Made by a program: the position numbers and the translations under genes. A stretch of DNA of 64,000 bases from Gemmatimonadota bacterium (GTDB lineage Bacteria > Gemmatimonadota > Gemmatimonadetes > Gemmatimonadales > GWC2-71-9): NCBI GenBank assembly GCA_003169895.1, contig PNAE01000012.1, positions 62,001 to 126,000 of the forward strand, read 5' to 3'. Shown here in pieces: positions 1 through 10,876 of this stretch (position 1 is the first letter of the stretch; each line of letters starts with the position of its first letter). The notes under the pieces were generated by a model. It had not been told where the DNA came from. It made no database searches and saw nothing but the letters and a program-made list of their open reading frames with translations.

Positions 1-288
1 GTCCGTGACGTTGTACGCGCCTATCTCCTGCTGCTGGAACGCGGCACGCCCGGCGAGGTGTACAACGTCGCCAGCGGCGTTGGCCGCCGGCTGGCAGATT
101 GCTTCGATCTGCTCGCGCGGTTCATTGGTGTGGACGCCCATGCGGAGCAGGATCCATCGCTGCTCCGATCCACCGATATTCCGGTCCTGATCGGTGACGC
201 GACCCGGCTGCGGACCGCGACCGCGTGGTCGGCCGAGATTCCTTTCGAACGCACGCTCCAGGACATCGTGGATGCCCAAGCGGACTGA
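1..288 (+). CDS. C-terminal part of an NAD-dependent sugar-nucleotide epimerase/dehydratase (5' end outside window)
   Basis: The frame is open from base 1 to a TGA at 286-288, giving about 95 residues. It begins [15 protein letters not shown] and continues GEVYNVASG, the typical C-terminal pattern of extended short-chain dehydrogenases of the GDP-mannose 4,6-dehydratase / GDP-4-keto-6-deoxymannose reductase group. The ending [20 protein letters not shown] matches their substrate-domain tail. The N-terminal NAD fold and the YxxxK catalytic site lie outside the window, so the exact reaction cannot be decided. The carB start overlaps its last 17 bases. Confidence 0.8.
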   Translation, partial: VRDVVRAYLLLLERGTPGEVYNVASGVGRRLADCFDLLARFIGVDAHAEQDPSLLRSTDIPVLIGDATRLRTATAWSAEIPFERTLQDIVDAQAD

Positions 289-3200
289 CATCTCTTCCAT
301 CCTGATCATCGGTTCCGGGCCCATCATCATCGGCCAGGGCGCCGAATTCGACTACTCCGGCACGCAGGCGGTGCGCGCGCTGAAGGAGGAGGGGTACCGG
401 GTCATCCTGGTGAATTCGAATCCCGCCACCATCATGACCGACCCGGAACTGGCCGATCGCACCTACATCGAGCCGGTGACGCCGGAATGGGTCGCCAAGG
501 TGATCGAGCGCGAGCGGCCGGACGCCCTGTTGCCGACAATGGGTGGGCAGACCGCGCTCAACGTCGCGATGGCGCTGGTCCGCGATGGCACGCTGGAGAT
601 GTACGGCGTGGAACTGATCGGCGCCAACGAGCGGGCGATCCGGATTGCCGAGGACCGGGCCGAATTCGCCCAGGCGATGGATCGCATCGGGCTGGCCACG
701 CCGGCGGGCAGCGTCGTTGGCTCGATCGAAGCCGGCCTCGCCGCGGTCGAGCGCACCGGCTATCCCTCGATCCTGCGCCCGTCCTACACCCTTGGCGGTA
801 CCGGGGGTGGCATCGCGTACAACCGCGAGGAGTTCGAGGCACTGCTCAAGCACGGCCTGGACCTGTCGCCGGTGCATTCGGTCCTCGTCGAGCGGAGCAT
901 CATCGGCTGGAAAGAGTTCGAGCTTGAGGTGATGCGCGACAGCGCTGACAACGTCGTGATCGTCTGCTCGATCGAAAACGTCGATCCGATGGGAGTCCAC
1001 ACTGGTGACTCGATCACGGTGGCGCCGGCGATGACGCTGACCGATCGCGAATACCAGAAAATGCGGGACGCGTCCATCAGGATCATCCGCGAAGTTGGTG
1101 TCGCGGCCGGCGGCTGCAACATCCAGTTCGCCGTCGACCCGGCGACGGGCGAACAGCTTGTCATCGAGATGAATCCGCGCGTGTCGCGATCGTCGGCGCT
1201 GGCTTCCAAGGCAACGGGCTTCCCGATTGCGCGCATCGGCGCGAAGGTCGCCGTCGGCTACACCCTGGCTGAGCTGCCGAACGACATCACCAGAACCACG
1301 CCCGCGTCGTTCGAACCGGTGCTCGATTACGTCGTGGTCAAGATTCCGCGCTTCGCGTTCGAGAAGTTCCCCACGGCCGAGCCGTTCCTGACCACCCAGA
1401 TGAAGTCGGTGGGCGAGGCAATGGCCATCGGCCGCACCTTCAAGGAAGCGCTGCAAAAGGGCTTCCGTGGCCTCGAAGCCGGCCGCGCCGGCTGGGTGAT
1501 CGGTGCCGGGCCGATCGACGACCGCCTGAGCGACGTGGACCGCGCCACGTTGCTTTCGGCGATCCGCCGTCCAACACCCGAGCGGCTGTTTCAGATCAAG
1601 CGCGCGCTGATCGCGGGCGTCTCCGTCGACGACCTGCACGACGCGTCCAGGATCGATCCGTGGTTCCTCCACCAACTCGCCGAGCTGGTCGCAATGGAAG
1701 ACGAATGGATCGCGTTCCGCTACGGCGAAGACGCAGCCGCCGATCGGGCCATGTTGCTGCGGTTCAAGCGCGCCGGCTTTTCCGACTGGCAGCTCGGTGA
1801 TCTGAAGCAACTCGACGAGGCGCACATTCGCGCTGGGCGGCATCGGCTGGGGCTCCGTCCGGTATACAAGACCGTGGACACCTGCGCGGGCGAATTTCCG
1901 TCGAGTACCCCCTATCTGTACTCCTGCTGGGACGAAGAGAACGAGGCGGCCCCGGACGGGCGGCCGACCGTGATCATCCTGGGCTCCGGCCCGAATCGGA
2001 TCGGCCAGGGCGTGGAGTTCGACTACTGCTGCGTCCGGGCGACGCTCGCCTTCCGCGAACTGGGCTACCGCACGGTGATGGTCAATTCGAACCCGGAGAC
2101 GGTGTCGACCGACTTCGACATCTCGGACGTGCTCTACTTCGAGCCGCTGACGCTCGAACATGTGCTGGAGATCGTGCACGTGGAACAGCCGATCGGCGTG
2201 GTCGTCCAACTCGGTGGCCAGACGCCGCTCGGCCTCGCCAAGGCCCTGGCCGCGGCCGGCGTGCCGATCATGGGGACGTCGCCGGACTCGATCGATATCG
2301 CGGAGGATCGCCGCCAGTTCGAGGCGCTGGTGCGCAAGCTCGGCATCCGGCAGCCGGCGAACGGTACGGCGGACACGGTGGCGGGCGCGCTCGAGGCGGC
2401 AGAACGGATCGGCTATCCGGTACTGGTCCGCCCGAGCTACGTCCTGGGTGGTCGCGCGATGCGGATCGTCTATGATGCCGAGGAATTGCGCGGCTTCTTC
2501 GACGAAGCAGCACGGGTTGCTCCCGGACACCCGGTGCTGATCGACTCGTTCCTCGAGGATGCCTTCGAGGCCGACGTCGACGCCATCTGTGATGGCGAGA
2601 ATGTCGTGATCGGCGGCGTAATGCAACATATCGAGGATGCCGGGATCCATTCCGGCGACTCTGCCTGCGTTCTTCCGCCGTATCTAATCACCGAGGCGCA
2701 AGTCGAGCAGATGCGCGAGCACACTCGCGCATTCGCCAAGGCACTGGGCGTGGTCGGCTTGATCAACGCGCAATACGCGATCAAGGACGGTGTCGTGTAT
2801 TGCCTCGAAGTGAATCCTCGCGCATCACGAACCATCCCGTTCGTTTCCAAGACGACCGGCGTGCCGCTCGCCGGGCTAGCGGCCGCGGTGATGGTCGGGA
2901 AGAAGCTCACCGAGCTGGGGTTGACCGACGACCCGTTGCAGCCATACGTGGCGGTGAAGGAAGCGGTCTTCCCGTTCGCGAAGTTTCCCGGTGTCGACAC
3001 GCGCCTCGGTCCCGAGATGCGTTCCACCGGTGAGGTGATGGGGATCGCGGATTCGTTCGGCATGGCGTTCGCCAAGGCGCAGGCCAGCGCCGACGGCGCG
3101 CTGCCGCTTTCCGGATCGGTGTTCGTCACCGTCAACGATCACGACAAGCCCACGGTCGTGCCCATCGCGCGCCGGTTTCACGAACTCGGCTTCCGGATCC

Positions 3201-3529
3201 TGGCGACCTCCGGCACGCAGCGTTATCTGCGCGCGCGCGGCATCCCCGCCGAGCCAGTGCTGAAGGTGTACGAGGGGCGGCCGAACGGTATCGACCTGAT
3301 GGTATCGGGACAGGTCCACCTGCTGGTCAACACGCCGCTTGGCAAACTGACGCAGCGAGATGATTACGCCATGCGACGCGCCGCACTGCAACACGGCGTG
3401 CCCTACACGACCACGATGTCGGCAGCCGCGGCGGCCTGCGATGCGATCATCGCGCTGAAGAGCCGACGGTTGGAGGTGTGCTCGCTGCAGGAGTGGCATG
3501 CATTGGCGAGAGAGGCGGCGAAGGCGTGA
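272..3529 (+). CDS. carB: Carbamoyl-phosphate synthase large subunit
   Basis: Makes carbamoyl phosphate from bicarbonate, ATP and glutamine-derived ammonia for arginine and pyrimidine synthesis, in the cytoplasm together with CarA (not in this window). The 1085-residue product has the duplicated CarB layout. The first biotin-carboxylase-like half starts with [19 protein letters not shown], and the second starts near residue 566 with [17 protein letters not shown]. Both carry the MGGQT/LGGQT motif of the family. A methylglyoxal-synthase-like regulatory domain follows from about residue 950 ([10 protein letters not shown]). The length is close to the usual ~1070. I chose ATG 272 because [16 protein letters not shown] matches the expected N-terminus; the upstream in-frame start would only add shadow sequence. 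The gene is coupled to murB by a GTGA overlap. Confidence 0.97.
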   Translation: MPKRTDISSILIIGSGPIIIGQGAEFDYSGTQAVRALKEEGYRVILVNSNPATIMTDPELADRTYIEPVTPEWVAKVIERERPDALLPTMGGQTALNVAMALVRDGTLEMYGVELIGANERAIRIAEDRAEFAQAMDRIGLATPAGSVVGSIEAGLAAVERTGYPSILRPSYTLGGTGGGIAYNREEFEALLKHGLDLSPVHSVLVERSIIGWKEFELEVMRDSADNVVIVCSIENVDPMGVHTGDSITVAPAMTLTDREYQKMRDASIRIIREVGVAAGGCNIQFAVDPATGEQLVIEMNPRVSRSSALASKATGFPIARIGAKVAVGYTLAELPNDITRTTPASFEPVLDYVVVKIPRFAFEKFPTAEPFLTTQMKSVGEAMAIGRTFKEALQKGFRGLEAGRAGWVIGAGPIDDRLSDVDRATLLSAIRRPTPERLFQIKRALIAGVSVDDLHDASRIDPWFLHQLAELVAMEDEWIAFRYGEDAAADRAMLLRFKRAGFSDWQLGDLKQLDEAHIRAGRHRLGLRPVYKTVDTCAGEFPSSTPYLYSCWDEENEAAPDGRPTVIILGSGPNRIGQGVEFDYCCVRATLAFRELGYRTVMVNSNPETVSTDFDISDVLYFEPLTLEHVLEIVHVEQPIGVVVQLGGQTPLGLAKALAAAGVPIMGTSPDSIDIAEDRRQFEALVRKLGIRQPANGTADTVAGALEAAERIGYPVLVRPSYVLGGRAMRIVYDAEELRGFFDEAARVAPGHPVLIDSFLEDAFEADVDAICDGENVVIGGVMQHIEDAGIHSGDSACVLPPYLITEAQVEQMREHTRAFAKALGVVGLINAQYAIKDGVVYCLEVNPRASRTIPFVSKTTGVPLAGLAAAVMVGKKLTELGLTDDPLQPYVAVKEAVFPFAKFPGVDTRLGPEMRSTGEVMGIADSFGMAFAKAQASADGALPLSGSVFVTVNDHDKPTVVPIARRFHELGFRILATSGTQRYLRARGIPAEPVLKVYEGRPNGIDLMVSGQVHLLVNTPLGKLTQRDDYAMRRAALQHGVPYTTTMSAAAAACDAIIALKSRRLEVCSLQEWHALAREAAKA

Positions 3530-4500
3530 CACCCACAACGGCGCGGGACTCCGGTTTCGCGGCCGCGCTGCGATCACAGGTTCGTGGCGACGTTCGTGAG
3601 CATGAGCCGCTGTCGCGCTGGTCCACGTACCGCATCGGTGGGCCGGCCACCGTGCTCTTTCCGTCCACCGCTGAGGACGTTGCCGCCGCACTGCGCCGAT
3701 GCAGCGTCGTCGGCGTGCCGTGGTTTGCCCTGGGCCTCGGATCCAACCTGCTGTTTCCCGATGCCGGTCTCGATGCGCTGGTGATCCGCATCGGCAAGGG
3801 ACTCGATCAGCTCACGGAGCGCAATGGCGAATGGGTGCTCGGCGCCGGACTCCCCGCGCCGCTCGCCGCCAAGCGCACGGCCGCCGCCGGCTGGGGCGGA
3901 ATTCACAAGATGGTGGGTGTGCCGGGAAGCGTCGGCGGCGGCATCGTGATGAACGCTGGTTGCCATGGCGCCGAATGGCGCGACGTTGTGAAATCGGTGC
4001 ACACCGTTGACGCTCAGGGACACGACCACCTTGTTGCCGCAGCCCAGGCCGGATTCACCTATCGCCGCAGCGATCTCGGCCACGTGGTGGTGCTGAGTAC
4101 GACCGTGACGCTGCAGCAGGAGGACGCCGCGCGGCTGGAAGAGGAGACCGAGTCGCTGTATCGGTGGCGCAAGGAGGGCACCCCGTTCAACCAGCCGTGC
4201 TGCGGGTCGGTATTCAAGAATCCGGTTCTGGCGCGCGACCATGATCCGGCGGGTCCGCGCACCAGTGGCCAGTTCATCGAGGCCACCGGGCTCAAGGGTT
4301 TACGGGCTGGCGGCGTGAAGGTGTCCAGCATGCACGCCAACTACTTCGTGAACACCGGCGATGGAACGGCGGCGAACGTGCTCGACTTGATGAAGACGGT
4401 GCGGAGCCGTGTCGCGGAGCAGTGGGGCGTCACGCTGGAACCCGAGGTCAAGTTGATCGGCAGCGATGGAGGAGTGACCACGATGGACGAGAGAGGATAA
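3526..4500 (+). CDS. murB: UDP-N-acetylenolpyruvoylglucosamine reductase
   Basis: Cytoplasmic FAD enzyme that reduces UDP-GlcNAc-enolpyruvate to UDP-MurNAc, the second committed step of peptidoglycan synthesis. The 324-residue protein shows the FAD-binding region ([43 protein letters not shown]) and the C-terminal catalytic region (GSVFKNP, then [12 protein letters not shown]), as in short type-II MurB. GTG 3526 overlaps the carB stop (GTGA). An in-frame start at 3478 would overlap carB by a further 48 bases and is less likely. The stop codon lies in the loop of a strong hairpin (4486-4512). Confidence 0.95.
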   Translation: MTPTTARDSGFAAALRSQVRGDVREHEPLSRWSTYRIGGPATVLFPSTAEDVAAALRRCSVVGVPWFALGLGSNLLFPDAGLDALVIRIGKGLDQLTERNGEWVLGAGLPAPLAAKRTAAAGWGGIHKMVGVPGSVGGGIVMNAGCHGAEWRDVVKSVHTVDAQGHDHLVAAAQAGFTYRRSDLGHVVVLSTTVTLQQEDAARLEEETESLYRWRKEGTPFNQPCCGSVFKNPVLARDHDPAGPRTSGQFIEATGLKGLRAGGVKVSSMHANYFVNTGDGTAANVLDLMKTVRSRVAEQWGVTLEPEVKLIGSDGGVTTMDERG

Positions 4501-4512
4501 TCCTCTCTCGTC
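4486..4512 (+). terminator. Hairpin across the murB stop codon
   Basis: A perfect 12-bp inverted repeat (GACGAGAGAGGA and its complement) with the murB TAA as the 3-base loop. No U-tract follows, so it may be a processing or stability hairpin rather than an intrinsic terminator. The arms resemble the GAGACGAGA-type repeats at 45976 and 46491. Confidence 0.6.
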
Positions 4513-4523
4513 ATGGCACCCCC

Positions 4524-4529
4524 TATCTT
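4524..4529 (+). promoter_or_regulatory. Putative -10 element TATCTT
   Basis: TATCTT lies 36 bases before the start of the acetyltransferase gene, after the murB hairpin. The same hexamer recurs before several operon-leading genes here (31691, 43016 minus, 46066, 46624, 52047). No clear -35 box was seen. Confidence 0.4.
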
Positions 4530-4565
4530 TGGACGCACTAGCCGTGAGCTCAAACAGGAGAATTC

Positions 4566-5165
4566 ATGCCCGACTTCTTTGTCCACGAATCCGCCTACGT
4601 CGACGATGGCGCCGTCATCGGCAAGGGAACCAAGGTCTGGCATTGCTCCCACGTCATGCCCGGTGCCGTGATCGGTGAGCGGTGCAACCTCGGCCAGAAC
4701 GTCGTCGTGATGCCAGGGACCAGGATCGGCAACAACGTCAAGATCCAGAACAACGTTTCGATCTACGAAGGCGTCGAGCTGGAAGACGACGTCTTCTGCG
4801 GGCCGAGCTGCGTGTTCACCAACGTGATGAATCCCCGCAGTCACATCTCGCGCAAGCACGAATACCGCCGCACGGTCGTCCGCCGCGGCGCGTCGATCGG
4901 GGCGAATGCCACCATCGTCTGCGGGACGACGCTCGGCGAGTTCTGTTTCATCGGAGCCGGGGCCGTGGTCACCAGCGACGTTCCGGATTTCGCGCTGATG
5001 GTCGGAGTGCCGGCTCGACGGGTCGGCTGGGTGTCCCAGTGCGGCGTGAGGCTGGCACTGCGGGAAGGGAAGGCCACCTGCGGCGAGTGCGGGTGGCGGT
5101 ATGAGGAGGTGGCGGGGGTGCTTCGCGTTGTGCCCCCCCCTCCGCTAAGTTCCCTCCCGGCTTGA
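4566..5165 (+). CDS. Hexapeptide-repeat N-acetyltransferase (WbpD/WlbB-like)
   Basis: Probably acetylates the 3-amino group of UDP-2-acetamido-3-amino-2,3-dideoxy-glucuronate using acetyl-CoA. The 199-residue product is a left-handed beta-helix protein: hexapeptide-like turns run from residue 10 to about 150 ([17 protein letters not shown]-type turns, [23 protein letters not shown]), and GVPARRVGW is the usual end of WbpD-type enzymes. The tail has CxxC (residues ~178-181), often present in this family. AGGAG lies just before the ATG. The next three genes encode the matching aminotransferase, 3-dehydrogenase and 6-dehydrogenase, which supports the assignment. A run of eight C at 5133-5140 near the 3' end could slip but would change only the last few codons. 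Confidence 0.85.
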   Translation: MPDFFVHESAYVDDGAVIGKGTKVWHCSHVMPGAVIGERCNLGQNVVVMPGTRIGNNVKIQNNVSIYEGVELEDDVFCGPSCVFTNVMNPRSHISRKHEYRRTVVRRGASIGANATIVCGTTLGEFCFIGAGAVVTSDVPDFALMVGVPARRVGWVSQCGVRLALREGKATCGECGWRYEEVAGVLRVVPPPPLSSLPA

Positions 5166-5207
5166 AGTTGAGTGCATTCACCCCCCGGCCCGTTGAGGTA
5201 ACCTGTC

Positions 5208-6323
5208 GTGCCCGTACCGATGCTCGACCTGAAGGCCCAGTACCAGACTGTGAAGGACGAAGTCCTCACCCGCATGATGTCGGTCATCGAGCGGCAGCAC
5301 TTCATCATGGGCAGTGAAATCGCGGAATTCGAGAAAGCCATCGCCGAACTGTCCCACGTCAGGAATGCCGTTAGTTGTGCCTCGGGGACCGACGCGATCC
5401 TGCTGCCCGTGCGGGCGCTCAATCTCGTCCCCGGCGATGAGGTGATTGCCCCGGCGTTTACGTTCTTCGCCACCGCCGGCGCGATTCACAACGGCGGCGG
5501 GAAGCCGGTCTTTGTCGACATCGATGCCGGCACCTTCAACGTCGATCCCGACGCGATCGCGCGAGCGATCACGCCGCGCACGCGCGCGATCGTCGTGGTC
5601 GACCTCTACGGCCAGATGGCCGCACTCGAGCGAATTCTGCCGCTCGCGGAGGAGCACGGCATCGCGGTGATCGAGGACGGTGCACAGGCCATCGGCGCCC
5701 GTCGCAAGATCAACGGCACCTGGCGCATGGCCGGCGAACTGCCGACGGTGGGCACCTTCTCGTTCTTCCCGAGCAAGAACCTCGGCGGCTGGGGCGACGG
5801 CGGGATGATGACGACCCAGGACGATGCCCTCGCCGAGCGGCTGAAGCGCCTCCGCCTGCACGGCGGTGCCAAGCAATACCATCACGAGGAAGTCGGCCTC
5901 AACTCGCGGCTCGATACGCTGCAGGCCGCCATCCTCCTCGCCAAGCTGCCGCACCTCGCCGGCTGGAGCGCCGGCCGCCGCGCCCGCGCGGCGCGTTACG
6001 ACGAGGCCTTCGCCGGGTTCGCGCCGGTGCGGATTCCGCTAACCGACCCGGCCAACGAGCACATCTTCCATCAATACACCGTGCGGGTTGAGCGCCGCGA
6101 CGAACTGCGCACCTTCCTGCAAGGTCGCGGCATCGGCTGCATGGTCTACTATCCCATCGCGCTCCACTTGCAGCCGTGCTTCGCGGACCTCGGCTATCGC
6201 ATGGGCTCGCTTCCGGTCACCGAGCAGGCAATGGAGGAGGTCATCTCGCTGCCGATCTATCCTGAACTGACCGACGCGCAGCAGGACGAAGTGATCGGAG
6301 CGGTGCGGGAGTTCTACGGGTGA
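5208..6323 (+). CDS. DegT/DnrJ/EryC1/StrS sugar aminotransferase (WbpE-like)
   Basis: PLP enzyme expected to transfer an amino group from glutamate to the 3-keto sugar made by the downstream oxidoreductase. The 371 residues open with MLDLKAQYQT and contain SGTDAILLPVRAL (phosphate-binding region), IEDGAQAIGA (Asp that contacts the PLP pyridine) and FSFFPSKNLGGWGDGG, whose Lys should form the Schiff base. Start GTG 5208 follows a GAGGTAA ribosome site; ATG 5220 is an alternative four codons later. The upstream TAAGTT near 5146 could be a -10 element. It overlaps the next gene by 4 bases. Confidence 0.9.
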   Translation: MPVPMLDLKAQYQTVKDEVLTRMMSVIERQHFIMGSEIAEFEKAIAELSHVRNAVSCASGTDAILLPVRALNLVPGDEVIAPAFTFFATAGAIHNGGGKPVFVDIDAGTFNVDPDAIARAITPRTRAIVVVDLYGQMAALERILPLAEEHGIAVIEDGAQAIGARRKINGTWRMAGELPTVGTFSFFPSKNLGGWGDGGMMTTQDDALAERLKRLRLHGGAKQYHHEEVGLNSRLDTLQAAILLAKLPHLAGWSAGRRARAARYDEAFAGFAPVRIPLTDPANEHIFHQYTVRVERRDELRTFLQGRGIGCMVYYPIALHLQPCFADLGYRMGSLPVTEQAMEEVISLPIYPELTDAQQDEVIGAVREFYG

Positions 6324-7336
6324 GCCGCCTGAAGGTCGGGGTCATCGGGGCGGGAGCGTGGGGGAAGAACCACGTGCGGACCCTCGCCGGCATGGTCGAC
6401 GTCGAACTCGCCGCCGTGTGCGATGCCAACGAGGCGACGCGTGGCAGGATCTCGGCGCAATACCCTGATGTGTTCGTCACCGATCAGCCGGCCGAACTGC
6501 TAAGCCGCGTCGAAGCGGTCGTCATCGCCGCCCCGGCACCCGTGCATGCGCCGCTCGCGTTGCAGGCCATCGCCGCCGGCATCCCGGCACTGGTAGAGAA
6601 GCCCTTCGCGCTGTCGGTCGCCGACGCGGAAGCCATGGCGGAGGCGGCGACCCGGCAGGGCGTGCCGCTGCTCGTCGGTCACCTGCTGGTCCACCACCCG
6701 ATCATCGCGCTGCTCAAGAAAAAGCTCACCGACGGCTCGCTTGGCACGCCCTACTACCTCTACTCGCAGCGCGTGAATCTCGGCCAGGTGCGCCCCGACG
6801 AGAATGCACTCTGGTCGCTCGGTCCGCACGATGTGTCGATTGCACTCGACCTGCTCGATGAAGCACCGATCAAGGTCGCCGCGCACGGCCACGCATACCT
6901 GCAGCCCGGCATCGAGGACGTCGTATTCGTCATCATGACCTTCGCATCCGGTGTCGTCGCCCACGCGCAGCTGTCCTGGCTGGACCCCCACAAGGAGCGC
7001 AAACTCACCGTGGTCGGGTCGCGACAGATGGCGGTGTTCGACGACATGGCTCCCAGGGAAAAGCTCCGGATCTACGACAAGGGTGTCGACCGCAAGGAAG
7101 CCTTCGTATCGGCCGCCGAATCGCTCACCTTGCGGGAGGGGGATATTTCGATTCCCCGGATCCCCGGCGGAGAGCCCCTGCCGATTGAATTGGCCCACTT
7201 TGTGCGCGTTGCCCGGGGGGCTCCGGCGGAACGGGCCAATGCAGCGGACGGGGTGCGGGTGGTGCGGGTCCTCGAGGCGGCGAGTCGGTCCCTGGCCGCA
7301 GATGGCACACCGATCGATGTGGAGATGGGCGCATGA
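6320..7336 (+). CDS. Gfo/Idh/MocA-family oxidoreductase (WbpB-like)
   Basis: Likely oxidises C3 of UDP-GlcNAc-uronate to the 3-keto form, the substrate for the aminotransferase just upstream. It has 338 residues with an N-terminal NAD-binding fold (VGVIGAGAWGKNHVRTLAG) and the family signature EKP (LVEKPFALSVADAEAM), then the alpha/beta substrate domain with SLGPHDVSIALDLL carrying the conserved H-D pair. GTG start inside the previous stop (GTGA overlap) and ATGA overlap with the following dehydrogenase. Exact substrate is inferred from the four-gene context. Confidence 0.87.
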   Translation: MSRLKVGVIGAGAWGKNHVRTLAGMVDVELAAVCDANEATRGRISAQYPDVFVTDQPAELLSRVEAVVIAAPAPVHAPLALQAIAAGIPALVEKPFALSVADAEAMAEAATRQGVPLLVGHLLVHHPIIALLKKKLTDGSLGTPYYLYSQRVNLGQVRPDENALWSLGPHDVSIALDLLDEAPIKVAAHGHAYLQPGIEDVVFVIMTFASGVVAHAQLSWLDPHKERKLTVVGSRQMAVFDDMAPREKLRIYDKGVDRKEAFVSAAESLTLREGDISIPRIPGGEPLPIELAHFVRVARGAPAERANAADGVRVVRVLEAASRSLAADGTPIDVEMGA

Positions 7337-8619
7337 GTCTCGCAGATGAGTTGATTGCTCGCGCCGAGCGGCGCGACGTGACGTTTGGCATTGTTGGCCT
7401 GGGCTACGTCGGCCTCCCGCTGGCGATCGAGTTGGGTCGCGCCGGCTACAAGGTGCTGGGATACGACGTGTCGCAGCGGGTCGTCGACGGGCTCAACGCC
7501 GGACGGTCGCACATCAAGGACGTGTCGGACAGCGACGTGGCCGCGCTGCGCGGCACTCAGCGTTTCGAGGCGACGACCGACAAGACGCGGCTCACGGAAG
7601 CCGATGCCATCTCGATCTGCGTGCCGACACCGCTGTCGAAGTACAAGGACCCCGACGTGTCGTTCATCGTAGCGGCGACCGAAGCGGTGAAGGGCACCCT
7701 GCGTCGCGGCCAGGTCATCATCCTGGAAAGTACGACTTATCCCGGCACCACCCGCGAAATCATGCTGCCGGCGCTCGAAGATACCGGGCTCAAGGTCGGC
7801 GAGGATTTCTTCCTGGCATTCTCTCCCGAACGCGTCGACCCGGGCAATCCCAAGTACGGCACCAAGAACACGCCCAAGGTCGTCGGCGGCATTACGCCCG
7901 ACTGCCACCGTGTCGCGTGCGCGATGTACGCTCCGGCGATCGACACGCTCGTGCCGGTGTCGACGACCGAGGCGGCCGAGCTGGTCAAGCTGCTGGAGAA
8001 CACCTTCCGCAGCGTGAACATCGGGCTCGTCAACGAAATGGCGATCGTCTGCGACAAGCTCGGCGTTGATGTCTGGGAAGTGATCGAAGCCGCCGCGACC
8101 AAACCATTCGGTTTCATGAAGTTCCTGCCGGGGCCCGGCCTCGGCGGTCACTGCATACCGATCGATCCGCACTACCTCGCGTGGAAGATGCGGGGCCTCA
8201 ACTACAAGACGCGCTTCATCGACCTCGCCGGCGAGCTCAACAGCGAGATGCCGCTATTCTGGGTCCGCAAGCTGATGGAAACCCTCAACGACCAGACCAA
8301 GGCGATCAAGGGCGCCAAGGTCCTGGTGCTCGGCGTGGCATACAAGAAGGACATCGAAGACCTGCGCGAGAGCCCGGCGCTCGACATCCTGGCGTTGCTG
8401 CACCAGTACGGAGCCAACGTCTCGTACCACGATCCGTATGTCGCGAAGTTTTCCGAGGGCGGTTACGACTATCAATCGGTTCCGCTCACCGAAAAGCTGC
8501 TCCGTGACGTCGACGCAGTGCTCATCGTCACCGATCACGCCAGCATCGACTGGCAGCTCGTCAAGCGGGCATCGAAGCTGATCGTGGATACGCGACACGT
8601 GATCGCCAACCTGGCCTGA
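7333..8619 (+). CDS. Nucleotide-sugar 6-dehydrogenase (WbpA-type, probably UDP-GlcNAc 6-dehydrogenase)
   Basis: Oxidises C6 of a UDP-sugar to the uronate with two NAD+. The 428-residue product has the three-part UDP-sugar dehydrogenase layout: N-terminal Rossmann motif [17 protein letters not shown], central region with the catalytic Cys in [16 protein letters not shown], and C-terminal domain with [17 protein letters not shown]. The [12 protein letters not shown] form is typical of the UDP-GlcNAc/UDP-ManNAc dehydrogenases rather than UDP-glucose dehydrogenase, which is encoded next door. ATGA overlap upstream, 1-base overlap downstream. Confidence 0.92.
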   Translation: MSLADELIARAERRDVTFGIVGLGYVGLPLAIELGRAGYKVLGYDVSQRVVDGLNAGRSHIKDVSDSDVAALRGTQRFEATTDKTRLTEADAISICVPTPLSKYKDPDVSFIVAATEAVKGTLRRGQVIILESTTYPGTTREIMLPALEDTGLKVGEDFFLAFSPERVDPGNPKYGTKNTPKVVGGITPDCHRVACAMYAPAIDTLVPVSTTEAAELVKLLENTFRSVNIGLVNEMAIVCDKLGVDVWEVIEAAATKPFGFMKFLPGPGLGGHCIPIDPHYLAWKMRGLNYKTRFIDLAGELNSEMPLFWVRKLMETLNDQTKAIKGAKVLVLGVAYKKDIEDLRESPALDILALLHQYGANVSYHDPYVAKFSEGGYDYQSVPLTEKLLRDVDAVLIVTDHASIDWQLVKRASKLIVDTRHVIANLA

Positions 8620-9935
8620 TGCGAGTAACGATCGTCGGCTCGGGGTATGTCGGCCTGGTCGCCGGCGCCTGCCTTGCCGAGACGGGCAACGATGTCGTCT
8701 GCGCGGACCGCGATGCCGCCAAGATCGACGGCCTCGGTCGCGGCAGGCTGCCGATCTACGAACCCGGGTTGGAGCCGCTGGTCACCCGTAACGCGGCGGC
8801 CGGCCGGCTGCATTTCACCACTGATCTCGAAGCCGCGGTCGAGCACGGCGACGTCGTGTTCATCGCGGTCGGCACGCCGCCGGGCGAGGACGGTTCGGCG
8901 GACCTGCAGCACGTGCTCGATGTCGCGACCACCATCGGCCGGCACCTCGACCGCTTCAAGGTGGTGGTCACCAAGTCGACGGTGCCAGTCGGCACGGCCG
9001 AAAGGGTTCGCGCCGCCGTGCGCGCCGTCACTCGCGCCGACTTCGCGGTGGCGTCGAACCCGGAGTTCCTCAAGGAGGGTGCGGCGATCGGGGATTTCAT
9101 GAAGCCCGATCGCGTGGTCCTCGGTGTCGATGATCCACGCGCCGAAGAACTGCTGCGCGAACTCTACTCGCCGTTCGTGCGCAGCGGCTCGCCGATCCTG
9201 TTCATGGACATCCCCTCCGCCGAAGTGACCAAGTACGCCGCCAACGCGATGCTGGCCACCCGGATCTCGTTCATGAACCAGATCGCCGACCTGTGCGAGC
9301 GCGTCGGCGCCGACGTGTTCGCCGTGCGCCAGGGGATCGCCAGCGACTCGCGCATCGGGCCGGCGTTTCTCTTTCCCGGCCCGGGATACGGCGGCTCGTG
9401 CTTTCCGAAGGATGTCAAGGCGCTGATGCACACGGCACGCAGTGTGGGCATGGCGCCCGACCTGTTCGACGCCGTGGAATTCATCAACGAACGACAGAAG
9501 CAGGTGATGTTTGCCAAGCTCGGGCGACTCGTCGGCGACGTGACGGGCAAGACCATCGCCGTGTGGGGCCTCGCCTTCAAGCCCGGGACAGACGACATGC
9601 GCGAGAGTCCTGCCGTGGCGCTCGTCGATGCGCTGCTCGCCGCTGGCGCCAGCGTGCAGGCGCACGATCCCGAGGCCATGGACGTCGCGCGCGGCATCTG
9701 GGGGGAACGCGTCCGCTACGCCGCCGAGCCGTATGCGGCGCTTGACGGCGCCGACGCGCTCTGCGTGGTAACCGAGTGGCTGGTATACCGCACACCGGAC
9801 TTCCAGCGCATCAAGGAATTGCTGCGGGCGCCGGTGATTGTCGATGGCCGCAATCTCTATGAGCCGGAACGCATGAATCGGCTGGGCTTCCAGTATGCGG
9901 GGATCGGGCGCGGCCAGAATGGAGCGGGACGCTGA
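8619..9935 (+). CDS. ugd: UDP-glucose 6-dehydrogenase
   Basis: Converts UDP-glucose to UDP-glucuronate (two NAD+ per turn), the substrate for the decarboxylase encoded next. It has 438 residues with [19 protein letters not shown] at the N-terminus, [12 protein letters not shown], the helix with [10 protein letters not shown], the catalytic Cys in [16 protein letters not shown] and the C-terminal [15 protein letters not shown]. All are hallmarks of bacterial Ugd. It shares one base with each neighbouring gene, so it sits inside a translationally coupled operon. Confidence 0.95.
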   Translation: MRVTIVGSGYVGLVAGACLAETGNDVVCADRDAAKIDGLGRGRLPIYEPGLEPLVTRNAAAGRLHFTTDLEAAVEHGDVVFIAVGTPPGEDGSADLQHVLDVATTIGRHLDRFKVVVTKSTVPVGTAERVRAAVRAVTRADFAVASNPEFLKEGAAIGDFMKPDRVVLGVDDPRAEELLRELYSPFVRSGSPILFMDIPSAEVTKYAANAMLATRISFMNQIADLCERVGADVFAVRQGIASDSRIGPAFLFPGPGYGGSCFPKDVKALMHTARSVGMAPDLFDAVEFINERQKQVMFAKLGRLVGDVTGKTIAVWGLAFKPGTDDMRESPAVALVDALLAAGASVQAHDPEAMDVARGIWGERVRYAAEPYAALDGADALCVVTEWLVYRTPDFQRIKELLRAPVIVDGRNLYEPERMNRLGFQYAGIGRGQNGAGR

Positions 9936-10876
9936 TGCGCGTGGCCATCACGGGCGCCGCCGGCTTTCTCGGCTCCCACCTCGCCGACCGCTTCCTGGCC
10001 GACGGCCACGAGGTGATCGGGTACGACAACTTCCTCACCGGCCAGCCCGAGAACCTCGCGCACCTCGCGCGGGAACGCCGGTTCGACTTCGTCGAGCACG
10101 ACGTGAGCGAGCCATTCACCGTGACCGGCGCGCTCGGTGGCGTGCTCCACTTCGCGTCACCCGCGAGCCCGCCCGACTATCAGCGGTTTCCCCTGGAGAC
10201 CCTGCGCGTCGGGTCGCTCGGTACGAGCAACTCGCTCGACATCGCCCGGGCCGCGGGGGCGCGATTCCTGCTCGCGTCCACGTCGGAGGTGTACGGCGAT
10301 CCCGCCGTGCATCCGCAGCCGGAGACCTACTGGGGCTACGTCAACTCGGTCGGTGAACGCAGCATGTACGACGAAGCCAAGCGGTTCGCGGAAGCGACCA
10401 CGATGGCGTACCATCGCAGCTGTGGCGTCGACACGCGCATCGTACGGATCTTCAATACCTACGGGCCGCGCATGCGCCCGCACGACGGCCGCGTCGTGTC
10501 GAACTTCATCGTCCAGGCGTTACAGGGGCAGCCGCTCACGGTGTACGGCAACGGCCAGCAGACGCGGTCATTCTGTTACGTGACGGACCTGATCGACGGC
10601 ATCTACCGTCTGTTCCTTGGGCGTCGCGTCGAACCGACGAACATGGGCAATCCCGGTGAATTCACCATGCTGGAACTCGCCGCGCTCGTGCTCGAGCTGA
10701 CCGGATCGAACTCCACGCTGGAGCATCGCTCGCTGCCGGCTGATGACCCACGGCAGCGCAAGCCGGACATCACCACCGCACGAACGGTACTGGGCTGGGA
10801 GCCGAAGGTGCCGCTGCGTGACGGCCTGCGCCGGACGATCGAGTATTTTCGCACGGTGGTCACCGATGGACGTTAG
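9935..10876 (+). CDS. UDP-glucuronate decarboxylase (UDP-xylose synthase type)
   Basis: Extended short-chain dehydrogenase that decarboxylates UDP-glucuronate to UDP-xylose through a 4-keto intermediate. The 313 residues start with the NAD motif [15 protein letters not shown], then show [10 protein letters not shown] (diagnostic of this group), STSEVYGDP and the catalytic YDEAKR (YxxxK), and [19 protein letters not shown]. The position directly after ugd makes a two-step UDP-Glc to UDP-GlcA to UDP-Xyl route plausible. The next gene begins within its last 11 bases. Confidence 0.9.
   Translation: MRVAITGAAGFLGSHLADRFLADGHEVIGYDNFLTGQPENLAHLARERRFDFVEHDVSEPFTVTGALGGVLHFASPASPPDYQRFPLETLRVGSLGTSNSLDIARAAGARFLLASTSEVYGDPAVHPQPETYWGYVNSVGERSMYDEAKRFAEATTMAYHRSCGVDTRIVRIFNTYGPRMRPHDGRVVSNFIVQALQGQPLTVYGNGQQTRSFCYVTDLIDGIYRLFLGRRVEPTNMGNPGEFTMLELAALVLELTGSNSTLEHRSLPADDPRQRKPDITTARTVLGWEPKVPLRDGLRRTIEYFRTVVTDGR

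Noticed and set aside
122-2650. 842-codon open frame on the minus strand inside carB
   Set aside because: Antisense shadow caused by high GC; the carB reading on the plus strand has all family motifs, and the minus translation is Arg/His/Asp-rich without motifs.
5133-5140. Run of eight C near the end of the acetyltransferase gene as a phase-variation tract
   Set aside because: Slippage would change only the last few residues, after the functional domain, so switching is unlikely.
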